Of a stretch of DNA of 64,000 nt, positions 1-12,787 are shown piece after piece (position 1 is the first letter of the stretch; each line of letters opens with the position of its first letter). The stretch comes from Phoronis australis (Eukaryota; Phoronida; Phoronidae): NCBI GenBank assembly GCA_002633005.1, contig NMRA01000836.1, positions 1 to 64,000 on the forward strand, written 5' to 3'. Below the pieces are notes generated by a model. It saw nothing but the letters and a program-made list of their open reading frames with translations. It did no database searches and had not been told where the DNA came from. Position numbers and translations under genes: made by a program.

Positions 1-1832
1 GTAAACCGGTATACGGTACAAGCGTTATCAAGCAACAGAAATCCAGTACTGGGCCAATACTCTCATGTTTACTGGGAGAAGGTAAATAACTTCAATGATT
101 CAAAAGATGTTTACCCAATCACAAAGGTTTTAGAATATGGATCCCTCATAGCTTTTGTGAAGAACTTAGTCAGGCACTCAACCAAAATTATAGGCTTACA
201 ACTTTCTTTGTTTATTGGACTTTTGTTGCCAGTTGACACAATTCTTCAGCCAATTTGCAGGATGCATCAGAATTTATAAAAATGTGATGAACTAATTACT
301 CCAACTACCTATCCTAAATTTGCAGTTAAAGGAGTTCTTATCGATAACAATGAGCAAACATCTATAGTGTAGGTTTGAAATATACCGTGTGAATACATCT
401 ATACATAGGCTGCAGCGAAGGACTTACCATCGTAGTTTGTAAATTAACTTATTTCTTGAGAACACCTTGATAACAAGTAGCAGTCTATGTTGATAAAAAC
501 AACGATGGGTTAAACTCGACTTGACATGTTTCGGCGTTTATGAAACACCATCTTCAGACGCAAAAACAGGGACCACCTTGCTACGTTCAACAACAAGTAA
601 TGATACACAGGCACAGTCAGTTACAGGGGAGCAACAATAGACTAGACTAACAATGACATCCTGTGGCGTGTCAGATGCCTATTGGGAACGGGCTTACGCC
701 AATTGATATGTTAAGCCTTTTTGCTTGGTCTATTACAACAAGTCATTGAAAGAGCATTGTATGTGAACTTCTATCAGAATTTAGATGTTCACTGTCACAA
801 ATAAGTTGTACACTACTCTGGACTGTACGTCCATCGAAATTTTGACCTTAGGGTTAAATAAATAAAGAATCCTACACGAGTCTCAGGTTTATGACATGGG
901 CAAAACCTCTGGGAAATTTTGAAGAAATTTTTCCCATTTCATAAATCTGAGACTAGTGCGGGCGTTGTTTTCTCACATGGATCGTATAAACGATGTTTTT
1001 CGCCGAAAAACTCGACGTGTCTAAAACTTTCAACACAATCATGACGCAACTTTTTTTTTAAAAAATACGCTTGTGCAATGAAAAGTAATTTATTTACTTT
1101 TTGTTTATAATTTTTAAAGCTTAACAATTGTAAATTGTATTCAGCTTTCTTAGCAAATACTCAAGTTAGAATCTAAAAAACAGTCCTTGAAGTTTTAATA
1201 TTAAAACTTAAAACATTCTTACAAATAAGTCAGCGAGGCTTTCCCGCGCGTGAGCACTGAATTGACCTTGAGACAGCATACAACTGTAGCTTAGACAGTC
1301 TCACCGCCATTCTTGAGTTGGGACTGGTCTCCGTGTGAACACAGACTATAGTGTTTATAATCTATGGTTTGAATGAACGTGGATATGGAATACGCCGCCG
1401 AAATGGATGAGTCTGTTTAAGAACTTGTTTGCATGTTCTTCCGACTGGGAGTACGTAAAGTTGTGACACCCCTTATGTCAATCATAACGTTATCACCATA
1501 GACATCACATAGTAGTATTATAATGTCTCGATCGTAATTTCCGGCATTGTGTAGTTGGCGCGCGTTTGGTTGTTTTGTTGTTTTGCAGTGAAGCGTATGG
1601 ATGTCTACTTTGCACTACTTTGTGATTCGCCCATGTAATATCTCTGATTTAGTTATTGAGGAGACTTGTGCCTCCTCTGGGAAGACGTAGATTTTCCAAT
1701 CTGTAGTCTATACGGTAATCTATGGTTTAAAATATTCCTTCTTTCCCCTATTGCTGAACATTTTGAAAGTTCCTTTGAATCGCATTGGATTTAACTGTTG
1801 TCAACATCAGTCTGAATGTCAAAATCCTAACA

Positions 1833-1992
1833 AGGGCGGATCCAGGATTTTGAGTTAGGGGGACTAGGGCAGAGTGTTAACCAGGATTTTGCCCGTCAGA
1901 CATTCGCACACTAGGCACACGAACTGCCAAATGGAATCTGGCAGAATGGGAGGCATGGCCTCTTGGTCCCCCTGCCGTAAATCTGCCACTGC
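1833..1992. mobile_element. hAT-like MITE (GGCGGATCCAGG / AATCTGCCACTG termini)
   Basis: The left end reads GGGCGGATCCAGGATTTTG and the right end AAATCTGCCACTGCC, an inverted pair with no coding capacity between them. The pair CAGTGGCGGAT...ATCCGCCACTG is common in marine invertebrates and matches hAT-type ends. The first bases of the left end have decayed and no clear 8-base target duplication remains. The same element sits at the equivalent place in copy 2 (15361-15506), so it predates the segmental duplication. Confidence 0.65.
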
Positions 1993-2388
1993 CCAATGTC
2001 CATCTACATGCAATGCTTAATGCTCAGCTGTATGCCAACTGGCTAAATGCGCCTAAGTGATAATCTCAGGTCGCCAAAATGAAATCTGAGGTCTCCAAAT
2101 GCAACTGGGTAACCCAGGTAGCCAGATCAAAACTGAGGTCGGAAGTCAACGACCTATACGTCGTGCCGCTGTTAAAATTACTCTTATCTCTTCCCATTTT
2201 TCTTGTAACTATTCAAACATTCGTTGCGGAGTATTGCGGTGTATGGAACGCAGGCAGACGATCGGAAACACTGGACGCGCGTTTCATGGTTCAAATTTGC
2301 CCGGCATTTGCCGAACAATTCCGTCTTCTGTTTCTTCTCTGTTGTAATCTGAACGCGCGTTTGATATTTGTTGACTGGTGAGGATGGC

Positions 2389-2630
2389 CAGTGGCGGATC
2401 TGGGATATCATAAGGTGCGGTCAACATTATGTCTCGCCGGGGCATCCAGCCTAAAATATGGAGGCTCGAATTTCTGAGAGAGTGGACCTTTTACCGAAAT
2501 CAACGGGAGCTGCATCGCAATTACCGGGTTAGTTAATAATGAGCTTAATATTTCCTCACCCTTCTGTCGTATTATTTCTCAGCCATGGGGGGAGGGTCCT
2601 CCTTCCCTCCCCCACTTAAATCCGCCTACG
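2389..2630. mobile_element. hAT-like MITE (CAGTGGCGGATC ends)
   Basis: The left terminus CAGTGGCGGATCTGGG pairs with the right terminus TTAAATCCGCCTACG. The ~240-base interior is non-coding and has C/G runs near the right end. An orthologous copy lies at 15901-16146 in the second duplication unit, so insertion predates the duplication. Confidence 0.7.
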
Positions 2631-4022
2631 TTGGCAAACGCAATGATTTCACGAAGTAAATAGAACACTTGTGAACCAATGGTATTGAACATAGGAAAAA
2701 CTCATTAAGAAGTCATGAAAAATTTTGAAACGAACTTCGGGCTGCATGTCATCAAAGCGAGCACTGGTCTAGTGTTACTTCATTCTACGGGTGAATGATG
2801 GACTATTCAGGATTTGTATACAGATGACTGCTTTCATATGTGAAGAATAAATGCCGGTCCAGACATCAGGGAACAACATTTGAACAACGTTACTGATGTC
2901 ATGCGGCGATCAAACGATGCATTTATGATCGTAAAAGGACACTTCAAATATATTTCGTTTACATCTGGTCGCGATGTATATTCAATGCTTCAACTCAGAA
3001 AGCTGTTTCACACTAGGGGTCGCTACTTAACTACATTTGCATATAGTTTGCGTGCGCGTGTGCTCATGTAGGAATGCCCGTGTATGAGTGTGCGTGCGAG
3101 AAAGTGTGCAAAAATGAGTGGTATATCTGTATAATGGTGCAATTTGTATGTGGTTATTCACGCTGGACATGGTGTCTGTAGAAGCAACTTCAGTCATTGT
3201 AAAGTGAGTACAGTTTTGTTCGTGTAACAACTTGAAAGTTTAGCAAGTGAGTGACCACGGATATCCATCGTCTCTAGAAGTGGAGAGTGTATTTATTTCC
3301 ACTGATGATTTTAGGAATGTTAAAACATAAACGATCAGTTGCTGTGACTGATTTGTGAAATGGAGTCATAAGTTTAGGATTGTAGTAGCGAAATGTAACA
3401 ATAAAGTTTCCTAAGAGATCTGAACGATACAAGTTAATTGGTGCATTGCTTCTGTTGTGCAAATTCAAAATGATAAAATTTTGAGATGAAAGTGTGAAAT
3501 AGTTTGGCACAATAAGTTTTTCCCATCTTCTCATAACATTCGTATGGCCTTTTGCTGTTTCCAAACCCATGTTCTATTGTTCTCAAATATAATTAGCCAC
3601 ATCATTTGTACTTCATGTAAGTTTATGGTGAACACGTCCCTATTGTCTTAAGATTTTAGTGCTTTGCCTGTAGGGATTTGGTAACAGTGGTGTCCTTGAG
3701 AATAATTTCACTTTCAGGTGTGAAGATGGTTTCGAGTGCCGAGGATATCAAAACTCGATTATTCGGCCGACTTGACATGTCAGATTTTTTGATAATCGAG
3801 CCGAGCAAACAGCAAAAAATTGGCTTATTTGGAAAACTTGTTGGGGAAATCGCGCCACCGCTTTATTTGCGCCGAATGATGACATTACAGTAGACTGAAC
3901 ATGAATTGAGTTTTGGTTTTGACCTGGAGACGACCCCGATCGTCATATCTATGGAAAATCGCAGCCTTAGTTTAAAACACGCTACGAAGTCGGGTAAACA
4001 AAGACTATCGAGATTCAAGCTC

Positions 4023-7000
4023 ATGATGACATCGCATCCGTATTCAGCCAAGGAGTATGCCGACACTTTCCCCCAACCTAAGTTGGATGAAGAGTATACG
4101 AAGGGTCGTCTACAAGGAAAGGTAGCCATAGTGACGGGTGGTAACTACGGAATTGGCCGAGCCATCGTGGAAAGATTCAGGTATGCACATTGCTAGCATG
4201 TGTAAAATGGTGATTGGAAGCGAAGTGGTCTACACATGTAGGCGCGCAGATAAACTAACAGAAAACCACTTGCATTATAGGCAGTGCCTTACATCCCCTG
4301 ATAGATTTGATGGGTGAAATGTCTCGATCGATGAGATTCTCAGTTCTTTCATGTGCTAGTGTCCACCATGTAGGCATATAGCTTTTCCGAGAGTGGTTTA
4401 TCACTAAAAAGAACACCCCTCCTTACAAGCAAAAATCGGTGAAAATGGAACATTGAGCATATTCTGTAAACGAAATCCTGTCGTACTTTTACTAACTGAG
4501 TACTCATGGTTTTGACTCGTGGTTTCGGGAGGTTAGTAATCAGGAGTGTTGGGAACAACTGTGGGATTGAGTGCCTGGACACACGTAATTTCGTGTGTGT
4601 GCATGCGCATGCTTGATCGGAAGTTTATCGATCACATCGCCATCACTTGCAAACGCATTCTGTGCTCATGTGCCTCCTGGCTCATATAGGTTGATGGTTA
4701 TCACGTGTCTTAGGGTTAACCTTTGTTCTCCGAAATCATATGTTTCCTGTCGTTTCTTCGCTTTAACAGTAGTTACGTTTGACCATAATCTCCCTTCATT
4801 TTTTCCACCCACTACCACCCCGTTTTCCGGCGTTTCCTCTTACCTGAGTCCCGGCTAGGCTTTTTATTGTTCATCTTTCCGGAGATTATTATTTTATGTT
4901 TATTTATTATTTTACACTCATGTTTCTGTACAGTACGTTATCAATCATAATTAATGGTCTCATCGCCTACATAATGGTCTCCCTTTTATCTCTGGAAACG
5001 GAGCTTGCGATGCACCTATCATTTTCGAGACATACTTTGAACATAAATTGCAACTCTTGAAATCGAAGCCGGTGGTCGTAATACTACGTAAGAATAAACT
5101 GAGATCGTTTCTTAGACTTCAACCAATGAGAATTACTGAATGTTATGACACTGGTTTCATTATCTTTAACCGATGACATGAGAAGTGCTACTGACCTTTC
5201 GTAACACTGTGAAATAGAGTGTACCTGAACCAAATGATAAGGCAACGTACTTAATATCTGCCGCGTGTTAACGCTGTAGTTACGTTGACCCCTAGCCCAG
5301 ACAGCATGAGCTAAAAATGTGTTTGAACTGCCAGTGATGCACACGTACCCGGTCACGGTCACAAATAGCGAGTGTAGACGTTGTTTGGTTCAATGCAAAC
5401 GAGTGCTTGACAAAGAAAGCTTTTTGAGAGACAGAACGAGTTTATCTAAGTAATATAGCATGGCTGTTCATTAAATGTAGCTTAAAATGCATATCACCCT
5501 ATTTACCTGGCAAAAAACCTAAAATCTGATCAGGGTTTTACTCTCATAGGCTCGTTCTTAAAGTCATATCACGCTATAGAATGTCTTTTATGAGTCTAAT
5601 TTTTAATAGTCTACGTCGATTTTCGTTTCCTGCCAATTTAACAGGGCTGACACCAGTTAACTCTTTGTTTGTGTTAAAGTCCGGTTCATATACGTGGTCC
5701 TGTTACTTCACGGTAAGGATTAAAGCGGCCAGAAAGTAAAACTTACATTTTCCAAGTCTATAGCCTGTGAACTACTAATTGAAATTCCACGTAGCACAAA
5801 CTTGGCAATCATGATAATATCTAGAGGAAATAAAATAATAAGACATCCACTTTCCCTTATGAAAAAAAAACACGAAGCAGATTCCTGGAAGGGACAAATA
5901 ACATGTACGAGACAAGGCGAGACCTCGATAAAATAATAGTCGATCCCATTTGCAGACATAAAAGTTCCCAGGAGCTGTTTCATCTATGGCATCGATTATA
6001 CAACTATAGGCCAATCCCTAGGTTGATATCAGGTCATGTGAACTGAGGAGAGCAATTTGGTCTTATGATTAGGTTTAGTACGTTTTGATGTACGCTTTCT
6101 GTCAGGGTTTATGTTTGCAACGTGAGATTCATCAGAACACATATAGTGACACGTCCCGGCGGCAGGAATGAAACGTGATATTCTGCGGTTTGCTCATCAA
6201 CATCTTCCTAAAAAGGAAGTTGAAGTACCACATTTTGCACATCAGACAGCAGAAGTATCCGTGGTCGTGTAGTAACTTTTTATAAATTAACAAAACTGAG
6301 GCTTGACATTTCAATTCTATTGAAGCTTATTACATGTCTTCTTGATAAACTTTCATTGGAAATCATTTTCTTTGTTGTCTTTAAATAACATCACAGCGAA
6401 GAACGGTGCTTAAAAAGGGCTTTGGTTTCAGCTCCGATGGCGCCATCGTCGCCATCTTTGCCAGAAACGAGGAATGTGGCAACGCTGTCGTGAAGGAGAC
6501 CAACGCCAAAGGTGGCAAGGTATCTTATTATAAGGTGGACGTGACAGATAGAAAGACATGTCAAGAGGCTGTGAAATCTGTTGCCGATGCTAACGGTGGA
6601 AGGATTGATATACTGGTAAACAACGCCGCAAACGTGGACGCACTCGGGGGTAAGTCTTTAGTTTGCAGCTGGTGTAGCTAAAACATTAATTTAAGGACTC
6701 TTGAGGGCCACTGAGATTTCTTCAAATAGAGGAAATGTTTACGAGCTTTTAAAAGACAGGATAGTCACGCATCTCTGAGATTAGAACCTATTAAAAGGCA
6801 AACAAATGTGTCACGAATACATTCCGTTTTTGCCGTAAGGTGGGGATGCGGTTTGCTGCAGACACCTATTTGCGAGAAAGTACGCAAATTAGCCAGTGTC
6901 TCCAGGAATAACCAGGAGCTAGCGAAATCTGAGCTCGAAATTCCCATACAAGTCTTGCCAAGATTTCGCGATACTACTGCGACCATGGACACCATAATAA

Positions 7001-10000
7001 TATTATGTCTATGACTGCGACATTAACATCATGTTCGCACGTCATCTACATAATATTTGCAAGACATTATTGAGAATGTTTTACACAGCAAATTAAGTTC
7101 CTATTCCGCAAATATCTAACAAACGCTGTGCACAATTTTTTCATCACAATCTAAGAAGGTTACATAAAACCGGTTCGAAACACTTCAGCCAACTATGCGA
7201 CTATTATGAGTAAAGTATTTTTCCGAACCTCTCAAATAGAAGAAAGCGGTACCACGGTCGAACACAGGGTGGTACTCAGTGGTACTTAGAGGCCTACAAG
7301 TTTGTGTATTCAACCAAATATTTGGAAAACTGAAGATTTTAACTCAGAAGAAATTAACATTTTCTGAAGCTAGATTGCTTGTAGCACTTGATTTTTGAGT
7401 TATGTCACTATACCATTTTTGGGTCACATAACTATGTCTTTAGTGAAATTGCCAAAAGGGGTACGTTCATGACTGCTCACACCACAAAAACGGCTTTAAT
7501 ACCATTAACTGATTGATCAAAATGTTTTAGAAGTGGTCTTCATAGCTCTGTTATATTTTACTATCAGTTCGTTTTCGTTATATCCATCTTTTTCATAGAT
7601 ATCAGGAACTTCATTACTTCCCATGAAAAAATAATACGTTTTAAAAACAATACTCAATAGTCGTTTGGTGCATAGTGCATAAAGCGTTTCGAATTTGTAC
7701 CTTTTCAGGGTACTGCATAGTCTAAAAAATGCATTTGCGTGCTCCTAACTATGCCAATGTATAGCAGGAACTAAACGAAAATGCTATTTGAACATCATCA
7801 ACGCTAAACAAAGTGCAGTTGTATTCAATGACGACTTGTAAATCTGAAAATATAAATTCCACAAATAGGTGACCTTTGTACTAATGGCGTACCTTGCAGG
7901 CTCACATAACCTACACCATGCAGTATTATTATTATTATTATTATTCCCAATTACCACGTCACGATACTTACTGGACACGGTTGAGTGATTTACGACAGAT
8001 GGTTTTTGACACAAAACTCGTTCTTAAACAGATCTGGCAATTTTCAACCTACTTCATATTTACATTGTCGCTATATGCTGTGTTTCTAACTAATATTTCG
8101 GAAAAACCAATGTCAGAGATACGGAACGAACGTGCGAGTTCCAATCTAATCAACGTAGTTTTTCAACTTGTAAAGTTTATGGCCATTTAAAACAACGCGC
8201 ACAAGTTCCAATGAAATCAACTTAACTTCCAACTTTGAAAGTTGGTGGCCATTTAAAACAACGCGGTGCTTTGAAATGTGCCCACGAATGTGCCGCAATT
8301 GTGTGGTTCTAGGGGTGTTCATTTGTATCATAAAGATGGCCACTAGATGGCGCAAAATACGTCGCAGACATCCAAAAACGAAAACATGCCATCACCTTGT
8401 AATAGAAAGATTTTCGCCAAATTTCATGATAAAATCTGTCAAGAAACTTCAGAGAAACAAAGTAAATGCAAAAAATGAAATTGACACTAGGGGACACAGC
8501 GTTCGTCGAATCCGTCTGAAAATCGTCGTCGTCCGTTGTCAGCTTCTTTGCAGTGGGTTTAGAAGGTACAGCTATGGGCGCACAAAAACTGCTCCACAAT
8601 GATCGCAGACGTCAGAAAATCATCGTCAGCCGTCCCCTTCATAGTAAGAACATACATGTCAGTTTTCACAAAAAACTGACTCGAAGACAGTAAAAATGGC
8701 CACTAGGAGGCGCAAAATACCTGGTATCCATTCGAAAACGGGAAGATAGCGTCATCTCACTAATAGATTTTATGGAAATCCGAGGAACTTGGGAATATTT
8801 GTTAAAAATGATTTGTTTAAAACATTTAAAATCGATATTGTTGACAAGTCGTGTGATGGTATATTAGCTTTAAGACTAACTCATATACGCTCAAACTATT
8901 GTATAATTGTATTTTGTTGCTACTTACCACCTGAGAATTCTTCAAGGGGTTGTGATGCGGATAGTTTCTANACTTAGAGTACTTATTGTTGTGATGTAGG
9001 TAACTGTTCCTTTGTCAAATTATATGCAAATTTAGTCGGTTCGTTACTACTGGACACCAAGCTGTTTTCGTGGTTATTTTTGTGAGAAACCTTGTTTGCA
9101 CATCACAGTATGGTGCAAAACGATCGTGACAAGGAATGGCTCACTAATTTTTTCTTTAATCATTTACAGTGTAGTTAGCATAAGTAGGTTTAATCAGCTG
9201 CTGGAACGTTTAAGGTACATTTTTATTTCCAGCCTTTGGATCTCTACAAAACTGAAGATGCATTCATTAAGAAACATGGACATACTCAAATGGGCAACAA
9301 GGTCATGTCAAGCTCTGGAATAGCCTCTGTCGTCGCTTTTATATGTAGCAAAGATGCCATGTACATCAATGCTGCTAACATCCCAGTGGATTTGGGATTC
9401 ACCGCGATGGGACCTGAAGGAACCGGCATCAGTTCTGATTAATTGTTGCTCTTTTCCCCGAATGAAGAAACAGGGTTATGCATTCGTCTCCGTTCATTAT
9501 GAGACTTTCTGATACGCTATATGTATCGCGATTGTCTGGATCAGCTTGTAGGAAATATAAATATCATCTTCAAAAGTGTTTGAAAGAATTTTAAGACGCT
9601 AGCTAAATGTTTTATGTAATTAAACAATAACAACAACATTTGCACCTACTTCCTTTTCACACTACACTTTCAGTTTCTGGGTTAAACTGCGAAGTCTAAT
9701 AAATTGCTTCTGTATTGCAGAAACGGTAGTACTCACTCTAAGTTGTTTCCATTTTGTACCAAGTCACATGAAAAAATTTTCGCAGTATCCTGGCCAATCC
9801 AGCGCCAGAGGTCGCTAAAAGTGCCTTAAGATATCCGCGGCGGTGGATCNGCTTTCCGTCCTCGTGTTATTTTAAGATATGTGAACTCTAACGTAATCAG
9901 AAAAATGTGCGACGTCATGAGTGGAATCCGTCTCCCCCTGCGATTGGCCATGATAACACTGATGTTTGAGCCAAACTCCGAAGAAGTAGTCAGAACCCTG

Positions 10001-11132
10001 TAACACATAATGGACATGTGTTTTTTAGTACGAGTGGGAAGTGACTACATGTTATACAATCTAAGTACGAACCGAGAGGACAGTATCGAATTTCGTACAT
10101 CTTTAGCCAAAATTTTTCGTATCAGCCTGCCTCATTCCGTTTCACTGAGATGTTAAGTGAAGCACGAGCGTCCTCATGACGAGTTTGATGTTTTTCGGTG
10201 GAAGCAGACCCAACAGCTTCTCAGAAATGGAAACCGTCGCAAAATCTGCTCTGTCCTACAGTAATTTGAAAGGAAGAAGTTCTTTGTAGCTTTAATTTTC
10301 ATTTATTTTGCTTTCATTTGTGTCAGGTGGGCCTGAAAGTTCTATCGTTAACATCACAAGTATTGCGGCTGTGGATGCCATACCAACATTTTCGGCATAT
10401 AATACGTCCAAGGCTGCTCTGCTAATGATGAGTAAATGCATGGCGCTGGATTTATCGTCTTCAGGAGTGAGAGTCAACTGTGTTAGTCCAGGATGGACGT
10501 GGACAGGAATTGTAAGTATAGCTGTATTGCTTGACTGATAAAGAAAGTCTCGATACGGTCTTCATGGAAGTATCAGATTATGCAGTCTAGAAAGTAACTC
10601 TTCAGTTTGTGCAATTCCTTGCATGAAGTGACTCTAAAGCTGCCTTCCTTTGGAAATAATGATTTAGAGTACTAGTCTTATTGTTGTGATACAGGTAACT
10701 GTTCCTTAGTCAAATTATATGCACATTCTGTCGGTTCGTTACTGTTGGACACCAAGCTGCATTTGTAGTTATTTTTGTGAGAAACCATGTTTCAACATCA
10801 CAGTATGGTGCAAAACGAGCGTGTCAAGGAATGGCTCACTACTTCTTTCTTTAATCATATACTCAGCACAAGTAGGTTTCATCAGCTGTTGGAACGCTTA
10901 AGATACATTTTTTTATTTCCAGCCTCTGGATCTCTACAAAACTGAAGAGGAATTCATAAAGAAACGAGGATATTCTCAAATGGGCAACAAGGTCATACCA
11001 AGCTCTGGGATAGCCTCTGTCGTCGCTTTTATATGTAGCAAAGATGCCACGTACATCAATGCTGCTAACATCCTAGTGGATTTGGGCTACACCGCGATGG
11101 GACCTGAAGGAACCGGCATCAGTTCTGATTAA
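4023..11132 (+). CDS. Short-chain dehydrogenase/reductase, copy 1 (exon 3 missing)
   Basis: Exons by GT-AG borders and comparison with copy 2: 4023-4180, 6432-6649, [exon 3 absent], 10327-10511, 10923-11132 (stop TAA). The start is ATG-ATG at 4023. An in-frame upstream ATG exists only in this copy and is not used as the start, because copy 2 has a stop in the equivalent frame. The Rossmann motif TGGNYGIG, the NNAA motif, the catalytic Ser (NITS) and YNTSK are all present. The missing exon would carry the structural Asn of the N-S-Y-K tetrad. Exons 2 and 4 keep compatible phase (phase 1), so a skipped transcript would stay in frame at 256 aa. The missing exon falls in the region of foreign sequence and N joints (7452-10168), so assembly error is as likely as true loss. 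Substrate is unknown; the family is NAD(P)-dependent FabG/DHRS-like reductases. Confidence 0.72.
7452..8788. other. Foreign stretch inside SDR copy 1, no gene seen
   Basis: Similarity to copy 2 stops near 7452. The stretch holds an ATT microsatellite (7924-7945), a local repeat (TGGCCATTTAAAACAACGCG near 8179 and 8247) and two diverged copies of a unit containing TGGCCACTAGATGGCGC (8338 and 8696). No protein similarity is recognisable. It probably consists of old transposon pieces. Confidence 0.5.
8789..8970 (+). mobile_element. LINE endonuclease-domain fragment
   Basis: The frame encodes a stretch ending in CYLPPENSSRG, typical of the apurinic-like endonuclease domain of animal non-LTR retrotransposons, preceded by a segment of the type GIFVKNDLFK...DGILALRL. 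It starts inside the domain and is cut off by the single N at 8971, so only about 60 residues remain. It is a dead, 5'- and 3'-truncated fragment or one interrupted by an assembly joint. Confidence 0.75.
9233..9442 (+). pseudogene. Displaced extra copy of SDR last exon
   Basis: A third version of SDR exon 5, with intact acceptor (TTTCCAG), open frame and TAA stop. It lies upstream of exon 4 of copy 1, where it cannot serve that gene in the normal order. The block carrying it (8972-9849) begins and ends exactly at single-base Ns and matches 10675-11543 and 27060-27920 including the 3' flank. The encoded 69 residues differ from both other copies (for example HGHTQ, KVMSSS, IPVDLGF). It is probably a misplaced contig from another allele or paralogue. 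If the order is real, it is a stranded exon. Confidence 0.7.
9851..10167. other. Unassigned sequence between N joint and SDR exon 4 flank
   Basis: It begins right after the single N at 9850 and ends where similarity to copy 2 resumes (near 10168, equivalent to about 26600). No coding similarity is recognised. It contains TGCGACGTCATGAG, a lone CRE-like core without context. Confidence 0.35.
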
Positions 11133-12165
11133 ATATTGCTCTTTTCGATGAATCAAGAGACAGGGTTATGCATTCGTCTCCGTTCATTAGTAGTTCTGAC
11201 ATTCTGATACGCTATATGAATCACGATTGCCTGGATCAGCTTGTAGGAAATATAAATATCATCTTCAAAAGTGTTTGAAAGAATTTAAGACGCTAGCTAA
11301 ATGTTTTTATATGAACAAACAATAACAACAACTTTTGCATGTACTTCCTATTCACACTACACTTTCAGTTTCCGGGTTAAACTGCGAAATCTAATAAAAT
11401 ACTTCCGTATTGCAGAAACGGTAGTACTCACAGTAAGTTGTTTCCATTTTGTACCCAGTCACATGAATAAATTTTCGCAGTATCCTGGCCAATCCAGCGC
11501 CAGAGGTCGCTAAAAGTGCCTTAAGATATCCGCGGCGGTGGATCGATCGAAGTAGGTGAGAGCACATTTGTTAGGGTTACCAGAAGCTCGAAACCATCAA
11601 AAGCAGGAAATAAGCTTAACAGGATTTTATGTTCCGTACACGACAGAAACTCGTAAAAACGCAGGATTTCACGAGAAATCTCCATGTGTTACAAGCAAAG
11701 CACGTGATCACACCTGTGTTAGCTTAACTCTCAGTTCAGAATTGAGATCCATAAACGCAAGAATTTCGGTATGGAAGCTTATCATTCATCCCATACTTCC
11801 AATGTAATACATGGCGATATCTTACGGGGTCTTACGTGATTTTGCGTTATCGTAAGATTCTCATGACGACGGAAAGCACGACCGGGGTCGAGTTCAATAA
11901 CGCTAGTACATCGACAAATAGCACTGAAAATCCGCGAGACTGTAAGAGATATTGTCGTGTATCTTCAATGAGAGCACGTGATTTTGTTAGATTTTCTCGC
12001 CTTGAGAGTAATCTATTGATTTCTACTCCGATTATTTTTTTTCTGATCAACCGCAGTAGCAAGTAGTTTGGCACTTGTAGTCACACTTTTAAGCAATATA
12101 CACGTTCAGCCATACATTCTGTATGGGCAATGGAAAGCTATCAAGTTCCGGCTATTTTCCCCGGA

Positions 12166-12787
12166 GTTGTGGGTCCCCCTCAGTGTCCACCCCTCTCGAC
12201 ACCCCTGACTAAGTGTTCAATTTGGTTTGCTACGTGTTTTTATCCAAATTACATCGAGTATTCACTGTGAAAACCACGATTTACTTGTTGAGACCGGTGG
12301 GCATGTGAAAATAGACTTTGTTGATATAATCGAGATCCCGATAAGTCTCGCGATAATTAGGTCGAGATCCCGAGATAATTAAGTAGTGATATCCAGATCC
12401 TGACGTAGTGAAGTTGGTGTCTCGAGATCCTGAGATAATTAAAAAAGAAAGACGAGATATCGCCTTGGAGCCTTCGTACCTCCGATCTCGTCCTAAGGTT
12501 GTGCCGCAAATGTGTAGCATGTGGTGGTTGCATTGTTTGGAATTTACACTTTTCGTAACATAACCGTTTTTTTGACCAAATTGCATTAAAAAGCCCTTTG
12601 TCAGTTCTGTATGGTGTATAATTACAGCAGAAACAGACGATACATAATTTGATTCATAAACAATCATCATTTCGCGTACCTGGCAGGCTAAAAAATATCA
12701 CTAAAATGCAAAAATAATGGGATGTAATAGTAACACGAAAATGAAATGAACCGGGGAGGTTCAAATGACTAATTAAACCAGCAGTGC
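12166..12787. other. Spacer between duplication copies, with short degenerate repeats
   Basis: This is unique relative to both copies. Between about 12320 and 12450 there are four degenerate units with the core GAGATCCCGAGATAATTAA, each about 45-50 bases. An open frame on the - strand (12281-12670) is made largely of these repeats and looks non-coding. There is no N at either edge, so the spacer gives some support to a real tandem duplication. Confidence 0.5.

Larger units (their letters stand above)
86..4022. other. 5' flank of SDR copy 1, no gene recognised
   Basis: No convincing coding exon is seen. The stretch holds two hAT-like inverted-repeat elements (1833-1992 and 2389-2630) and short open frames without recognisable protein similarity. 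The short frame around 3678-3893 is partly kept in copy 2 (17176-17409) but with indels, which argues against coding. No TATA box or CpG island could be assigned as a promoter. Confidence 0.5.
86..12165. repeat. Segmental tandem duplication, copy 1
   Basis: The sequence from about 86 realigns with that from about 12788, and the correspondence continues to about 12165 / 28557. Intronic and flanking DNA is near-identical over long stretches, with many small indels. Copy 1 is about 12.1 kb and contains SDR copy 1. Homology is lost between about 7452 and 10168, where copy 1 holds other sequence and two single-base Ns. Edges are accurate to roughly 20 bases. The duplication could be a true tandem duplication or two haplotypes joined in assembly. 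Exon 4 is more diverged than the flanks, which favours true paralogy. Confidence 0.85.

Noticed and set aside
3678-3893. 71-codon frame just upstream of SDR exon 1
   Set aside because: The equivalent in copy 2 has indels that change the frame, and no family similarity is seen.
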